Source of the DNA: Fischerella muscicola PCC 7414
GTDB taxonomy: Bacteria; Cyanobacteriota; Cyanobacteriia; Cyanobacteriales; Nostocaceae
Direction: 5' to 3'
Length of the DNA: 64,000 nt
Assembly: GCF_000317205.1 (NCBI RefSeq)
Contig: NZ_AJLK01000118.1
Location: 1 to 64,000 of the forward strand
The notes under the pieces are model-generated. The model searched no databases. It saw only the letters and a program-made list of their open reading frames with translations, and was not told where the DNA came from. This document shows positions 33,569-41,255 of this stretch, piece after piece; position 1 is the first letter of the stretch; each line of letters begins with the position of its first letter. Made by a program: the position numbers and the translations under genes.

Positions 33569-34672
33569 ATGAGTCAAGAGTCAGTACCTGCCACTAAAGG
33601 CAACATTCTTATCGTTGACGATCAGCTAGATAATCTGCGCGTGTTATCTACTATTCTTATGGAAGAGGGTTATCAGGTTCGTAAAGCTCTCAATGGGCAA
33701 ATGGCTTTAGTTGCCTGTCAAACATTAGCACCTGATTTAATTTTACTGGATATTAACATGCCGGATATCAACGGTTACGAGGTTTGTCAACGTCTAAAAG
33801 CTAACTCGCAAACCTGTAATATTCCTATAATTTTTCTCAGTGTCTTAGATGATGTTACCGATAAAGTTAAAGGTATTAAAATGGGTGGTGCAGACTACAT
33901 TACTAAGCCATTTCAGCTTGAAGAAGTAGTAGTGCGCGTACAAAATCAACTAACAATCCAGCGCTTACAAATGCAACTTCAAGAAATAAACCAAAAACTT
34001 TTAAAGCAAAATTCACTACTGCGATTAGAAATTGAAAAACGTCGCCAGGCAGAAATCGCTTTACAAGAAGTGAATGAAAAATTACAAGAGTTAGCTTTGC
34101 TTGATAGTTTAACAGAAGTTGCTAACCGTCGTTACCTGGATGATTACTTACAAAGAGAATGGCAGCGCTCAGCACGAGAAAAAACTCCTCTAGCATTTAT
34201 GTTATGCGATATCGACTATTTTAAAGCATACAATGATACCTACGGACATATAGCTGGTGATGCTACCTTGAAACGAGTTGCTAAAGCAATTAAAACTGCT
34301 GCTAGGCGTCCAGCAGATTTAGTGGCGAGATATGGCGGAGAAGAATTTGCCGTAGTTTTGCCTAACACAAATTTTTATGGAACTGTACAGGTAGCTGAAA
34401 ATATTCAATTGCAATTACAAGAATTGAAAATAGTCCATGCTATGTCTGTTGTGAGTGAATATCTAACATTAAGTATTGGTATAACTGTTTGTATACCAAA
34501 TAATCAATATTCACCTAGTAACCTAATTGCTACTACTGATCAAGCACTTTATCAGGCTAAACAACAGGGACGTGATAATTACTGTGCTTATATTTCTTTT
34601 TATCGTAGCTATTTCTTGGCAGAAAATTTTGATGAGTCAAAAATTTTCTGCACCGAATTGGGTAATTGGTAA
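33569..34672 (+). CDS. Response regulator with GGDEF domain (diguanylate cyclase)
   Basis: A 367-residue protein. Receiver domain (~12-130) with LLDINMPDING as phospho-acceptor site; Gln/Lys-rich coiled coil (~130-178); GGDEF domain with YGGEEFAVV near residue 256, the active GGEEF form. It would make cyclic-di-GMP from GTP when phosphorylated, probably by the kinase gene downstream. It begins 27 bases after the preceding gene, hence likely cotranscribed. Its last four residues (LGNW) and stop codon come from a GGTAATT repeat, so the C-terminus was altered by repeat insertion or expansion. Confidence 0.93.
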   Translation: MSQESVPATKGNILIVDDQLDNLRVLSTILMEEGYQVRKALNGQMALVACQTLAPDLILLDINMPDINGYEVCQRLKANSQTCNIPIIFLSVLDDVTDKVKGIKMGGADYITKPFQLEEVVVRVQNQLTIQRLQMQLQEINQKLLKQNSLLRLEIEKRRQAEIALQEVNEKLQELALLDSLTEVANRRYLDDYLQREWQRSAREKTPLAFMLCDIDYFKAYNDTYGHIAGDATLKRVAKAIKTAARRPADLVARYGGEEFAVVLPNTNFYGTVQVAENIQLQLQELKIVHAMSVVSEYLTLSIGITVCIPNNQYSPSNLIATTDQALYQAKQQGRDNYCAYISFYRSYFLAENFDESKIFCTELGNW

Positions 34673-34691
34673 TTGGTAATTGGTAATTGAT
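34661..34691. repeat. GGTAATT tandem repeat supplying a stop codon
   Basis: Four consecutive GGTAATT units begin inside the last codons of the diguanylate cyclase, and the TAA inside the repeat terminates it. Confidence 0.8.
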
Positions 34692-34843
34692 ATAAATAAT
34701 TATTTTTACCTTCAAAATATATTTTTTTCAACTAAATTTATAAGTATTTCTCAGAAACTGCCTATACCAAAATCTAGAAAACATCTTCTTAGAACTTACA
34801 CTGAGCCTTAATTTTTGCCTATTTAATTATTGAAATTCCCACA

Positions 34844-36163
34844 ATGCATTTGATTCCAGAAAGAGATTATAAAGCAAATATCTTGGTAGTTGATGATACT
34901 CCTGATAACTTGCGTCTTTTGTCAGCAATGCTGACTTCACAAGGCTATGAAGTACGTAAAGCCTTGAGTGGCAAAATGGCACTTACTGCTTGTCAAATGG
35001 TTTTACCAGATGTGATTTTGTTAGATATTAACATGCCAGAAATGGATGGCTATGAAGTTTGTAGGCAGTTAAAAGCTAATGAGAAAACTCGCCCAATTCC
35101 AGTTATTTTTATTAGCGCTCTCGATGATGTTTTAGACAAAGTTCAAGCTTTTGATGTTGGTGGTGTAGATTATATCACTAAACCTTTTCATGGAGTAGAA
35201 GTTGTATTACGAATCGAAAATCAACTCAACTTATGCTTATTACAAAATAAATTGCAAGAAAAAAATACCTTGCTGCAAAAAGCTCTTGATGATTTGAAAG
35301 CTTCTCAAGTTCAAATGATTCAACAAGAAAAAATGGCAGCATTAGGACAGTTGGTAGCAGGGATTGCTCATGAAGTTAACAACCCTATCAGTTTTATCTA
35401 TGGTAATCTCGAATATGCAGGTCAATATGTATTAGATTTGGTAAATCTTATTGAAGTCTATCAGCAGGAATATCCAAATCCCACACCAAGAATTCAAGAA
35501 ATAGTCAAGCAAATAGATTTAAATTTTTTGATCAATGATCAACAAAATCTCATGGGTGCAATGTTTAGAGGAGCAGAACGTATCCGTTCTATAGTTGAAG
35601 CTCTACAAAACTTTTCTCGACTTGATGAAGCGCAAATGAAGCGAGTCGATGTTCATGAAGGTATAGATAGTACTTTGGTGATGTTGCAACACCGACTCAA
35701 AGAAACAACAGATCGCCCTGCAATTGAAGTAGTAAAAGAGTATGGTAATTTACCCCTAGTGACTTGTTACGTCAGTGAACTCAACCAAGTTTTTATGCAT
35801 CTGTTGAATAATGCGATCTATGTTTTAGAAGAGAGTTATGAGCCAGAAAATACCAATTACCAATTACCAATTACCAATTACCAATTACCTAGCATTCACA
35901 TTCGTACAGCGATAACAAGCTCAGATACTGTAAAGATTTGTATTGCTGACAATGGCCCTGGTGTGTGTGAATCCGTGCTTACGCGAATATTTGACCCATT
36001 TTTTACTACAAAGCCACCAGGCAAAGGCAGTGGACTAGGATTGGCAATTAGTTACCAGATTATCGTGCAAAAACATCAAGGAAAACTCACTTGTGCTTCA
36101 ACGCCAGGAAAAGGAGCGGAATTTATCATCGAAATTCCTCTCAAACAAACCGAATTAAATTAG
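34844..36163 (+). CDS. Receiver-histidine kinase hybrid
   Basis: A 439-residue protein with a receiver domain first (~8-128; [11 protein letters not shown]), a coiled coil (~128-160), then a kinase core. The phospho-acceptor His176 is in [12 protein letters not shown], the N box is [12 protein letters not shown], the G1 box DNGPGV and the G2 box [11 protein letters not shown]. All catalytic boxes are intact. Between the N and G1 boxes (~336-349) lies [14 protein letters not shown], encoded by a dispersed ACCAATT repeat. No membrane segment: a soluble sensor. It probably phosphorylates the two upstream receiver proteins or is part of a relay with them (inferred from clustering). Confidence 0.92.
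   Translation: MHLIPERDYKANILVVDDTPDNLRLLSAMLTSQGYEVRKALSGKMALTACQMVLPDVILLDINMPEMDGYEVCRQLKANEKTRPIPVIFISALDDVLDKVQAFDVGGVDYITKPFHGVEVVLRIENQLNLCLLQNKLQEKNTLLQKALDDLKASQVQMIQQEKMAALGQLVAGIAHEVNNPISFIYGNLEYAGQYVLDLVNLIEVYQQEYPNPTPRIQEIVKQIDLNFLINDQQNLMGAMFRGAERIRSIVEALQNFSRLDEAQMKRVDVHEGIDSTLVMLQHRLKETTDRPAIEVVKEYGNLPLVTCYVSELNQVFMHLLNNAIYVLEESYEPENTNYQLPITNYQLPSIHIRTAITSSDTVKICIADNGPGVCESVLTRIFDPFFTTKPPGKGSGLGLAISYQIIVQKHQGKLTCASTPGKGAEFIIEIPLKQTELN
35851..35887. repeat. ACCAATT repeat inside the kinase domain
   Basis: Five tandem ACCAATT-type units, in frame, within the gene for the receiver-histidine kinase. It is the complement of the intergenic GGTAATT repeats at 31154 and 34661. Confidence 0.85.
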
Positions 36164-36208
36164 GCAAATGCCTACAACATTTTTCTGTCACATAGCATAA
36201 TAGATAAT

Positions 36209-37405
36209 GTGACTGATCACCTCAACCCTTTACAATCCCTCAAAGAAGGTCACTGGTTCAAGCTCATTTGCGGAGCCAGCTTTCAACACCTGCCTGCGGT
36301 CAGAAGTTTAACATTGGCCTACACACTGGCCGGCGCTGACTGTATAGATGTGGCTGCCGATCCAGCTGTAATTGCCGCAGTTCGAGAGGCCCTACAAGTT
36401 GCAGCTGAACTTGCCCAGGATGCACAAGCGCGAGGCTTTGGCAAAAAAGGTAAGTTGCCGTTTTTGATGGTTAGCCTTAATGATGGGGAAGATCCGCATT
36501 TTCGCAAAGCAAAATTTAATTCTACAGAGTGTCCTCCAAATTGCCACAGACCATGTGAAAAAATTTGTCCAGCACAGGCAATAAAGTTTAGCAATAAACC
36601 AGAGCTTTTTTCAGGAGTTATATCTGAAAAGTGCTACGGTTGTGGCCGTTGCATTCCTATATGTCCATATGAAAAAATTTATACAAGTTCTTACGTGATC
36701 AAACCGGAAGCGATCGCACCATTGATTTTATCAACTGGGGTGGATGCTATAGAAATTCATACACAAATAGGACGTTTGACAGAATTTCAGCGATTATGGC
36801 AAGCAATTTCACCCTGGGTTGAGCAATTGCAGTTAGTAGCGATTAGTTGTCCAGATGGAGAGGGTATGATTGATTACCTACATACCCTGTATGATGCGAT
36901 CGCGACCCATAAATTTACCTTGATTTGGCAAACCGATGGACGGCCGATGAGTGGTGATATTGGTGATGGCACCACCACAGCCGCAGTCAAATTAGGGCAA
37001 AAAGTCTTGGCAGCAAATCTACCGGGATACGTGCAGTTAGCAGGCGGCACTAATAGTTATACCGTTGCCAAGTTAAAGGCGATGGGACTCCTACGAGGAT
37101 GGGGAGATGGGGCGATGGGGAACTCGGGGCCCCCACGACCCCAGGGAGTGGGGATTAGGGGTAAATGGGGAGAGGATTTCACCCCACCACCCCACCACCC
37201 CATCACCCCATCACATATTTCCGGAGTCGCCTACGGCAGCTACGCCCGTGTATTGCTGTCACCAATTCTAGAAGAGTTAGAAGTCAGGGAGGTGAATGAC
37301 ACCAGTGTCAAAACAACTGTCCGCCTAGAAGATGAACCAGAATTGCTCTGGCAAGCTGTTGGACTTGCCCATTCTCTTGTTTCCCAGCTCAAGTCACAGC
37401 AGTAA
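36209..37405 (+). CDS. ldpA: LdpA, iron-sulphur circadian clock input protein, with repeat insert
   Basis: LdpA senses cellular redox/light state and adjusts the period of the Kai clock in cyanobacteria. The 398-residue protein shows ECPPNCHRPCEKICPAQAI and CYGCGRCIPICPY, the Cys clusters for its Fe-S centres (~110-150), followed by the LdpA C-terminal region (YVQLAGGTNSYTVAKLKAMGLL ... GVAYGSYARVLLSP, split here by the insert). Residues ~296-334 (GWGDGAMGNSGPPRPQ, then PPPHHPITPSH) are a Gly/Pro-rich insert encoded by a dispersed G-rich repeat, making it longer than expected. GTG start at 36209. It is followed 70 bases later by the Ycf45-like gene. Confidence 0.92.
   Translation: MTDHLNPLQSLKEGHWFKLICGASFQHLPAVRSLTLAYTLAGADCIDVAADPAVIAAVREALQVAAELAQDAQARGFGKKGKLPFLMVSLNDGEDPHFRKAKFNSTECPPNCHRPCEKICPAQAIKFSNKPELFSGVISEKCYGCGRCIPICPYEKIYTSSYVIKPEAIAPLILSTGVDAIEIHTQIGRLTEFQRLWQAISPWVEQLQLVAISCPDGEGMIDYLHTLYDAIATHKFTLIWQTDGRPMSGDIGDGTTTAAVKLGQKVLAANLPGYVQLAGGTNSYTVAKLKAMGLLRGWGDGAMGNSGPPRPQGVGIRGKWGEDFTPPPHHPITPSHISGVAYGSYARVLLSPILEELEVREVNDTSVKTTVRLEDEPELLWQAVGLAHSLVSQLKSQQ
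37096..37212. repeat. Dispersed G-rich repeat inserted in ldpA
   Basis: GGGGAGATGGGGCGATGGGG and following GAACTCGGGG, GTGGGGATTAGGGG and CACCCCATCACCCCATCAC match the intergenic repeats at 30128-30192, 40088-40147 and 59152-59252. The block keeps the reading frame and adds about 39 codons. Confidence 0.85.
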
Positions 37406-37474
37406 GGGTACGGGGTAAACTCTCGTGTCCATACAAGCACATTCGCTATCTCTAAAAACGTCACCATAATAAGC

Positions 37475-39208
37475 ATGACGATTACAGACGATCTCCAAAA
37501 ATTGTTAGATATTTTGCCCCAAGACCTGCGGCAAATATTAGAGAAGCATCCCCAACGAGATAGTTTAGTGGAAGTGGTTTTAGATCTGGGCCGTCGCCCA
37601 GAGGCCCGCTTCCCTCATCAAGCCGAGTATCTGAGTGAAATACCCGTCACTCAGAACGTCATTGATGATTGCATCCAGCGAGTGGGGAACTTTGGCGGAG
37701 ATAATCGAGCAGGAATAGAGCAAACTTTGCACAGAATCAGTGCCATCCGTAATCGCAACGGTAAGATTATTGGCTTAACTTGCCGTGTCGGTCGAGCAGT
37801 GTTTGGAACCATCGGCATGATTCGCGATTTAGTGGAAACAGGTAAATCGATTCTGATGCTGGGACGCCCGGGTGTGGGTAAAACCACTGCCTTACGGGAA
37901 ATTGCTCGTGTTTTGGCGGATGAGTTGAACAAACGCGTGGTGATTATTGATACCTCTAATGAAATCGCTGGTGATGGCGATGTTCCCCATCCAGCAATTG
38001 GTAAAGCCAGGCGGATGCAAGTTGCTCATCCGGAATTACAACATCAAGTGATGATTGAGGCTGTGGAAAACCATATGCCTGAAGTCATTGTCATTGATGA
38101 AATTGGCACTGCACTGGAAGCCTTAGCCGCTCGCACCATTGCCGAGCGGGGTGTACAGTTAGTAGGTACTGCCCACGGAAACCAAATTGAAAACTTAATC
38201 AAAAACCCCACCCTTTCGGATTTGGTTGGTGGTATCCAAGCTGTGACATTAGGAGATGATGAAGCCAGACGTAGAGGCAGTCAAAAAACTGTTTTGGAAC
38301 GCAAAGCGCCTCCCACTTTCGAGATTGCCGTAGAAATGCTGGAACGGCAACGTTGGGTAGTCCATGAAAGTGTGGCTGATACAGTAGATAGTCTGCTCAG
38401 AGGGCATCAACCTAGTCCACAGGTGAGAACTGTAGATGAAAGTGGCAAAGTCAAGATTACACGCCAGTTAACACCTTTGAACGGTCGTTCCCAAACTCTC
38501 GCCAAAGAAGAGTCATTTGTACCAGCACGACAGTCAAACGGCTGGCGATCATCTGGGCAAATGCAACCATTACCACCAGTTAACACAGAACTACCAAAGC
38601 TGACTAGACACAATGAGTTTGATCGGTTACTGGATGAATCTTTTAATTACTTTGGTGACTTTGATGAGGCTGATAGCAAACTAGCAGGGCCTAATGGTGA
38701 AGACTTGCCACTACACATTTATCCCTATGGTGTGAGCCGTGGTCAGTTAGAACAAGTTGTAGAGGTGTTGAGTTTACCAGTGGTCTTGACAAAAGACATC
38801 GATAGTGCCGATGCGATTTTGGCATTGCGATCGCACGTCAAAAACCACGCCAAATTGCGGCAAATGGCCAAAGCCCGGCAAGTCCCAATCCACATGATTA
38901 AATCTAGTACTATACCGCAAATTACCCGTGGCTTGCGGCGATTACTCAACATTGACGATCCAGAGGTGACTGATGATCGCGAACTGCAATTATTTCTCCA
39001 CAGCGCCAGTGATGACGAAATTGACGCTCTAGAAGAAGCTAGATTAGCAGTCGAAAATATCGTCATTCCCAAAGGACAACCAGTGGAATTATTGCCCCGT
39101 TCTCCCCAAGTGCGGAAAATGCAGCATGAGTTGGTAGAACACTACCGCTTAAAGTCCCATAGCTTTGGAGAAGAACCAAATCGGCGTCTGCGGATTTACC
39201 CTGCATAA
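37475..39208 (+). CDS. Ycf45-like AAA ATPase with R3H domain
   Basis: A 577-residue protein related to chloroplast Ycf45 and the SpoIIIAA-type ATPases. Walker A MLGRPGVGKTTALRE (~128-142), Walker B EVIVIDEIG (~206-214) and the sensor region LVGTAHGN are clear. A low-complexity linker follows at ~315-385, and the C-terminal R3H-type nucleic-acid-binding segment has KMQHELVEHYRLKSHSFG. It probably acts on single-stranded nucleic acid; precise function unknown. ATG at 37475. The stop TAA (39206-39208) abuts the first base of an inverted-repeat element, so the element may have trimmed or replaced the 3' region. Confidence 0.9.
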   Translation: MTITDDLQKLLDILPQDLRQILEKHPQRDSLVEVVLDLGRRPEARFPHQAEYLSEIPVTQNVIDDCIQRVGNFGGDNRAGIEQTLHRISAIRNRNGKIIGLTCRVGRAVFGTIGMIRDLVETGKSILMLGRPGVGKTTALREIARVLADELNKRVVIIDTSNEIAGDGDVPHPAIGKARRMQVAHPELQHQVMIEAVENHMPEVIVIDEIGTALEALAARTIAERGVQLVGTAHGNQIENLIKNPTLSDLVGGIQAVTLGDDEARRRGSQKTVLERKAPPTFEIAVEMLERQRWVVHESVADTVDSLLRGHQPSPQVRTVDESGKVKITRQLTPLNGRSQTLAKEESFVPARQSNGWRSSGQMQPLPPVNTELPKLTRHNEFDRLLDESFNYFGDFDEADSKLAGPNGEDLPLHIYPYGVSRGQLEQVVEVLSLPVVLTKDIDSADAILALRSHVKNHAKLRQMAKARQVPIHMIKSSTIPQITRGLRRLLNIDDPEVTDDRELQLFLHSASDDEIDALEEARLAVENIVIPKGQPVELLPRSPQVRKMQHELVEHYRLKSHSFGEEPNRRLRIYPA

Positions 39209-39309
39209 TACTGTTTCACTATATTTGATACCTTTGGCGAAAACGAAGACAAGGAGGACAAGGAAGAAAAGGGAGAAAAATTTGTATCAATAATTTTGTG
39301 AAATGGTAT
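39208..39309. mobile_element. MITE-like element, copy 1 (~27-bp terminal inverted repeats)
   Basis: Begins ATACTGTTTCAC and ends GTGAAATGGTAT. The ~27-base ends are imperfect inverted repeats of each other. The interior is purine-rich (GACAAGGAGGACAAGGAAG). Copy 2 at 43824-43926 is inverted and similar along its length. Too short to encode a transposase, so mobilisation in trans is inferred. Confidence 0.75.
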
Positions 39310-39331
39310 GACACTGAACTGGTAAGCTAAT

Positions 39332-39352
39332 CCCCCAACTTCAAGTTGGGGG
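39332..39352. terminator. Terminator-like hairpin between convergent genes
   Basis: CCCCCAACTT pairs with AGTTGGGGG around a 2-3-base loop, followed by ATTTCGT. It lies between the Ycf45-like gene and the DUF1269 gene, which converge. Confidence 0.6.
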
Positions 39353-39444
39353 ATTTCGTGGTAATTGCTAAGAGCGCCATTACCGATTATTACCTATTGC
39401 CAAAGTCGGCGATCGGTGAGTCCAGACCCGCAGACTTTCGGTGA

Positions 39445-39933
39445 TTACGAATGAGCAAAGGCTTCTTTAAGTCTGTCTTCTTGCTCTTTGGGCAAGTTAG
39501 TAGCAAGAATCTTGAAATCCTCGTTTTTTAGAGCTTCTGCAATTCGCTCAACTACCTCGTTGGAAGTCAGTAAGAATAGCGCCGAAGTTCCTTCCGTAAC
39601 TTCATCACGGACTCTCTTAATGAAGTTATCGTCAATGCCCACATCTGCAAAAGAGGCTGTCAACGCACCAATTGCCGCACCAATCGCCATTCCAAGAATC
39701 GGAATAAAGAAAAGGATACCAAACAGCAGCCCCCAGAAAGCACCATCTAGCGCACCTAATCCAGACAAGTTATGTAGTTGGCGAGTTTTGGGCTTTTTTG
39801 CACCTTTTGGCCAAGAAACTACAGCTGCGTCCTGGATATCTAGCAAATGCTGTTGCTGTAGTTCAGACAGTTTACTTTCCAGTCTCTCTGCACCATCGGC
39901 TGTGGGGAATTCCAATACAGTAAGATGTGCCAT
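39445..39933 (-). CDS. DUF1269 membrane-associated protein
   Basis: A 162-residue protein of the DUF1269 type. N-terminal MAHLTVLEFPTADGAERLES and VVSWPKG strand region, then a central Gly/Ala-rich hydrophobic hairpin (~62-95; GAFWGLLFGILFFIPILGMAIGAA is the typical glycine-zipper segment), and a C-terminal domain with VTEGTSALFLLT. Probably inserts in or lines a membrane; biochemical role unknown. The start at 39933 is chosen because AGGAGA stands upstream at good spacing, rather than the longer frame to 39963. Confidence 0.9.
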   Translation of the reverse strand: MAHLTVLEFPTADGAERLESKLSELQQQHLLDIQDAAVVSWPKGAKKPKTRQLHNLSGLGALDGAFWGLLFGILFFIPILGMAIGAAIGALTASFADVGIDDNFIKRVRDEVTEGTSALFLLTSNEVVERIAEALKNEDFKILATNLPKEQEDRLKEAFAHS

Positions 39934-39970
39934 TAGTAATCTCCTGAATTTAATGAAATTCAACTACTAA

Positions 39971-40083
39971 CTAGGCATTGTGTCTAAGAAGCGCTGAACT
40001 GCGCGAATGGGATTGGTCCATCGCGACAGCCAACGTCGACAAGTATCAATAAACTGTGCTGATTCTGATTCATGGTTTTGTAT
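39971..40083 (-). pseudogene. C-terminal protein remnant beside G-rich repeat
   Basis: The minus-strand frame reads ESAQFIDTCRRWLSRWTNPI, then RAVQRFLDTMPS and TAG at 39971-39973. The pattern (amphipathic, Arg/Trp-rich) looks like a real protein end but has no start codon: upstream it runs into the G-rich repeat at 40088. Family not recognised. It could be the tail of a gene destroyed together with the neighbouring pyruvate kinase. Confidence 0.35.
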
Positions 40084-40087
40084 TCCT

Positions 40088-40147
40088 GTTGGTGGGGAGG
40101 TGGGGAGGTGGGGAGATAGGGAGGTGGGGAGATGGGGGGAGTGGGGG
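40088..40147. repeat. G-rich dispersed repeat at the pyruvate kinase breakpoint
   Basis: Tandem GGTGGGGA and GGAGATGGGG units, of the same family as 30128, 37096 and 59152. It touches the 3' end of the truncated pyruvate kinase frame. Confidence 0.8.
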
Positions 40148-40148
40148 A

Positions 40149-40679
40149 CTAAAGAGGATATAAAGAAGGCAACTGTAAATTGAGATGGGGAAAATTCACT
40201 CCTTTACGACTTTTGAGGACACCGCCCCGGATGGTTCGACACAGCACAGCATCTGCCTTGATCTCTTCTACCTTAAGCTCTAATAGACCATCATCCAAAA
40301 GAACTTGATTGCCTGGTTGGGCATCTTCTGCAAGCAGAGGATAGTCAATAGGAATTGTATCGGGTTGATTAGAGAATTTAGATACTGGTACTAGAGTGAT
40401 TAATTCTCCTTCTATTAAAGCGATCGCACCATCAGGTAATTGACCAACTCGAATTTTTGGGCCTTGCAAGTCTTGCAGCAGAGTTACTGGAATATCTAGT
40501 TCTTTTTCGAGCGATCGCAATAATTTTATTATTTTAGCGTGGTCATCGTAGCTGCCGTGAGAAAAATTCAAGCGAGCCACATTCATTCCAGCTTGAATCA
40601 TTTTTGTCAGTACTTCCCGTGAATTGCTGGCTGGGCCAATGGTAGCAACGACTTTTGTATGGTGAGTCAGTGGTTGCAT
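40149..40679 (-). pseudogene. pyk: Truncated pyruvate kinase (N-terminal third)
   Basis: The frame starts like a normal pyruvate kinase: [46 protein letters not shown], and the B-domain to [15 protein letters not shown]. It then ends YPL-stop after 176 residues, where intact enzymes have 470-590. The rest of the barrel, including the downstream metal-binding and substrate residues, is absent. The G-rich repeat starts within a few bases of the break. It cannot be active alone; a second complete pyk elsewhere in the genome is expected. Confidence 0.88.
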
Positions 40680-40738
40680 AGGTTTCAGTTACCAGTTATC
40701 AGGTTTTTGATGATAACTGAATGGCTCGAAAACACGTA

Positions 40739-41110
40739 TTAAATAGAACGCTTGAGAGTACGTAAACGCTCTGAGTAACTTCGCATTACAAGTAGTGCAA
40801 ACATGGGTGTTTCTTGCACGGCGAACAGGAAACCCTTTCGGTCTAAGATAGCTAATTCACTGTCGGTTTTCGCAATTGCTGTCGATGCTCTAGTTTGTTC
40901 TGGCACAACCAATGCTCCCATACCAAATACATCTCCCGCGTGAATAGTTTCAACCACTTTGCCATCGACATATAACTCTACTTCTCCAGTCAAAATGCCA
41001 TACATGGAATCCCCAACTTCACCATCTGTAAAGATAGTTTGACCACTGGCAAATTTTTTGATTGTTGGTTGTTTTTGAAATATTTTTACAGTTTTTGCTG
41101 GTTCAAGCAT
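40739..41110 (-). CDS. Stand-alone cyclic-nucleotide-binding domain protein
   Basis: A 123-residue protein made only of a cNMP-binding beta-roll. FASGQTIFTDGEVGDSMYGI and GEVELYVDGKVVETIHAGDVFG are the classic strands, and the phosphate-binding cassette segment FGMGALVVPEQTRASTAIA ends with RAS. The C-helix continues to residue 123 without a helix-turn-helix, so it is not a Crp-type transcription factor as it stands. It may act by protein contact. It lies 59 bases upstream of the truncated pyk, same strand. Confidence 0.88.
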   Translation of the reverse strand: MLEPAKTVKIFQKQPTIKKFASGQTIFTDGEVGDSMYGILTGEVELYVDGKVVETIHAGDVFGMGALVVPEQTRASTAIAKTDSELAILDRKGFLFAVQETPMFALLVMRSYSERLRTLKRSI

Positions 41111-41255
41111 GACAATGGATTTTAACTACATCACATTTCAAGGTACTACAGTAGATGGTATTTTTGTTGTCCTTGCTGGCATAAAGTGTGAGAAAGCACT
41201 TTTGTTTGATTGTGTATAAATTTTTATTAAACCTTCTGCCCTCTGCCTTTCTTCA

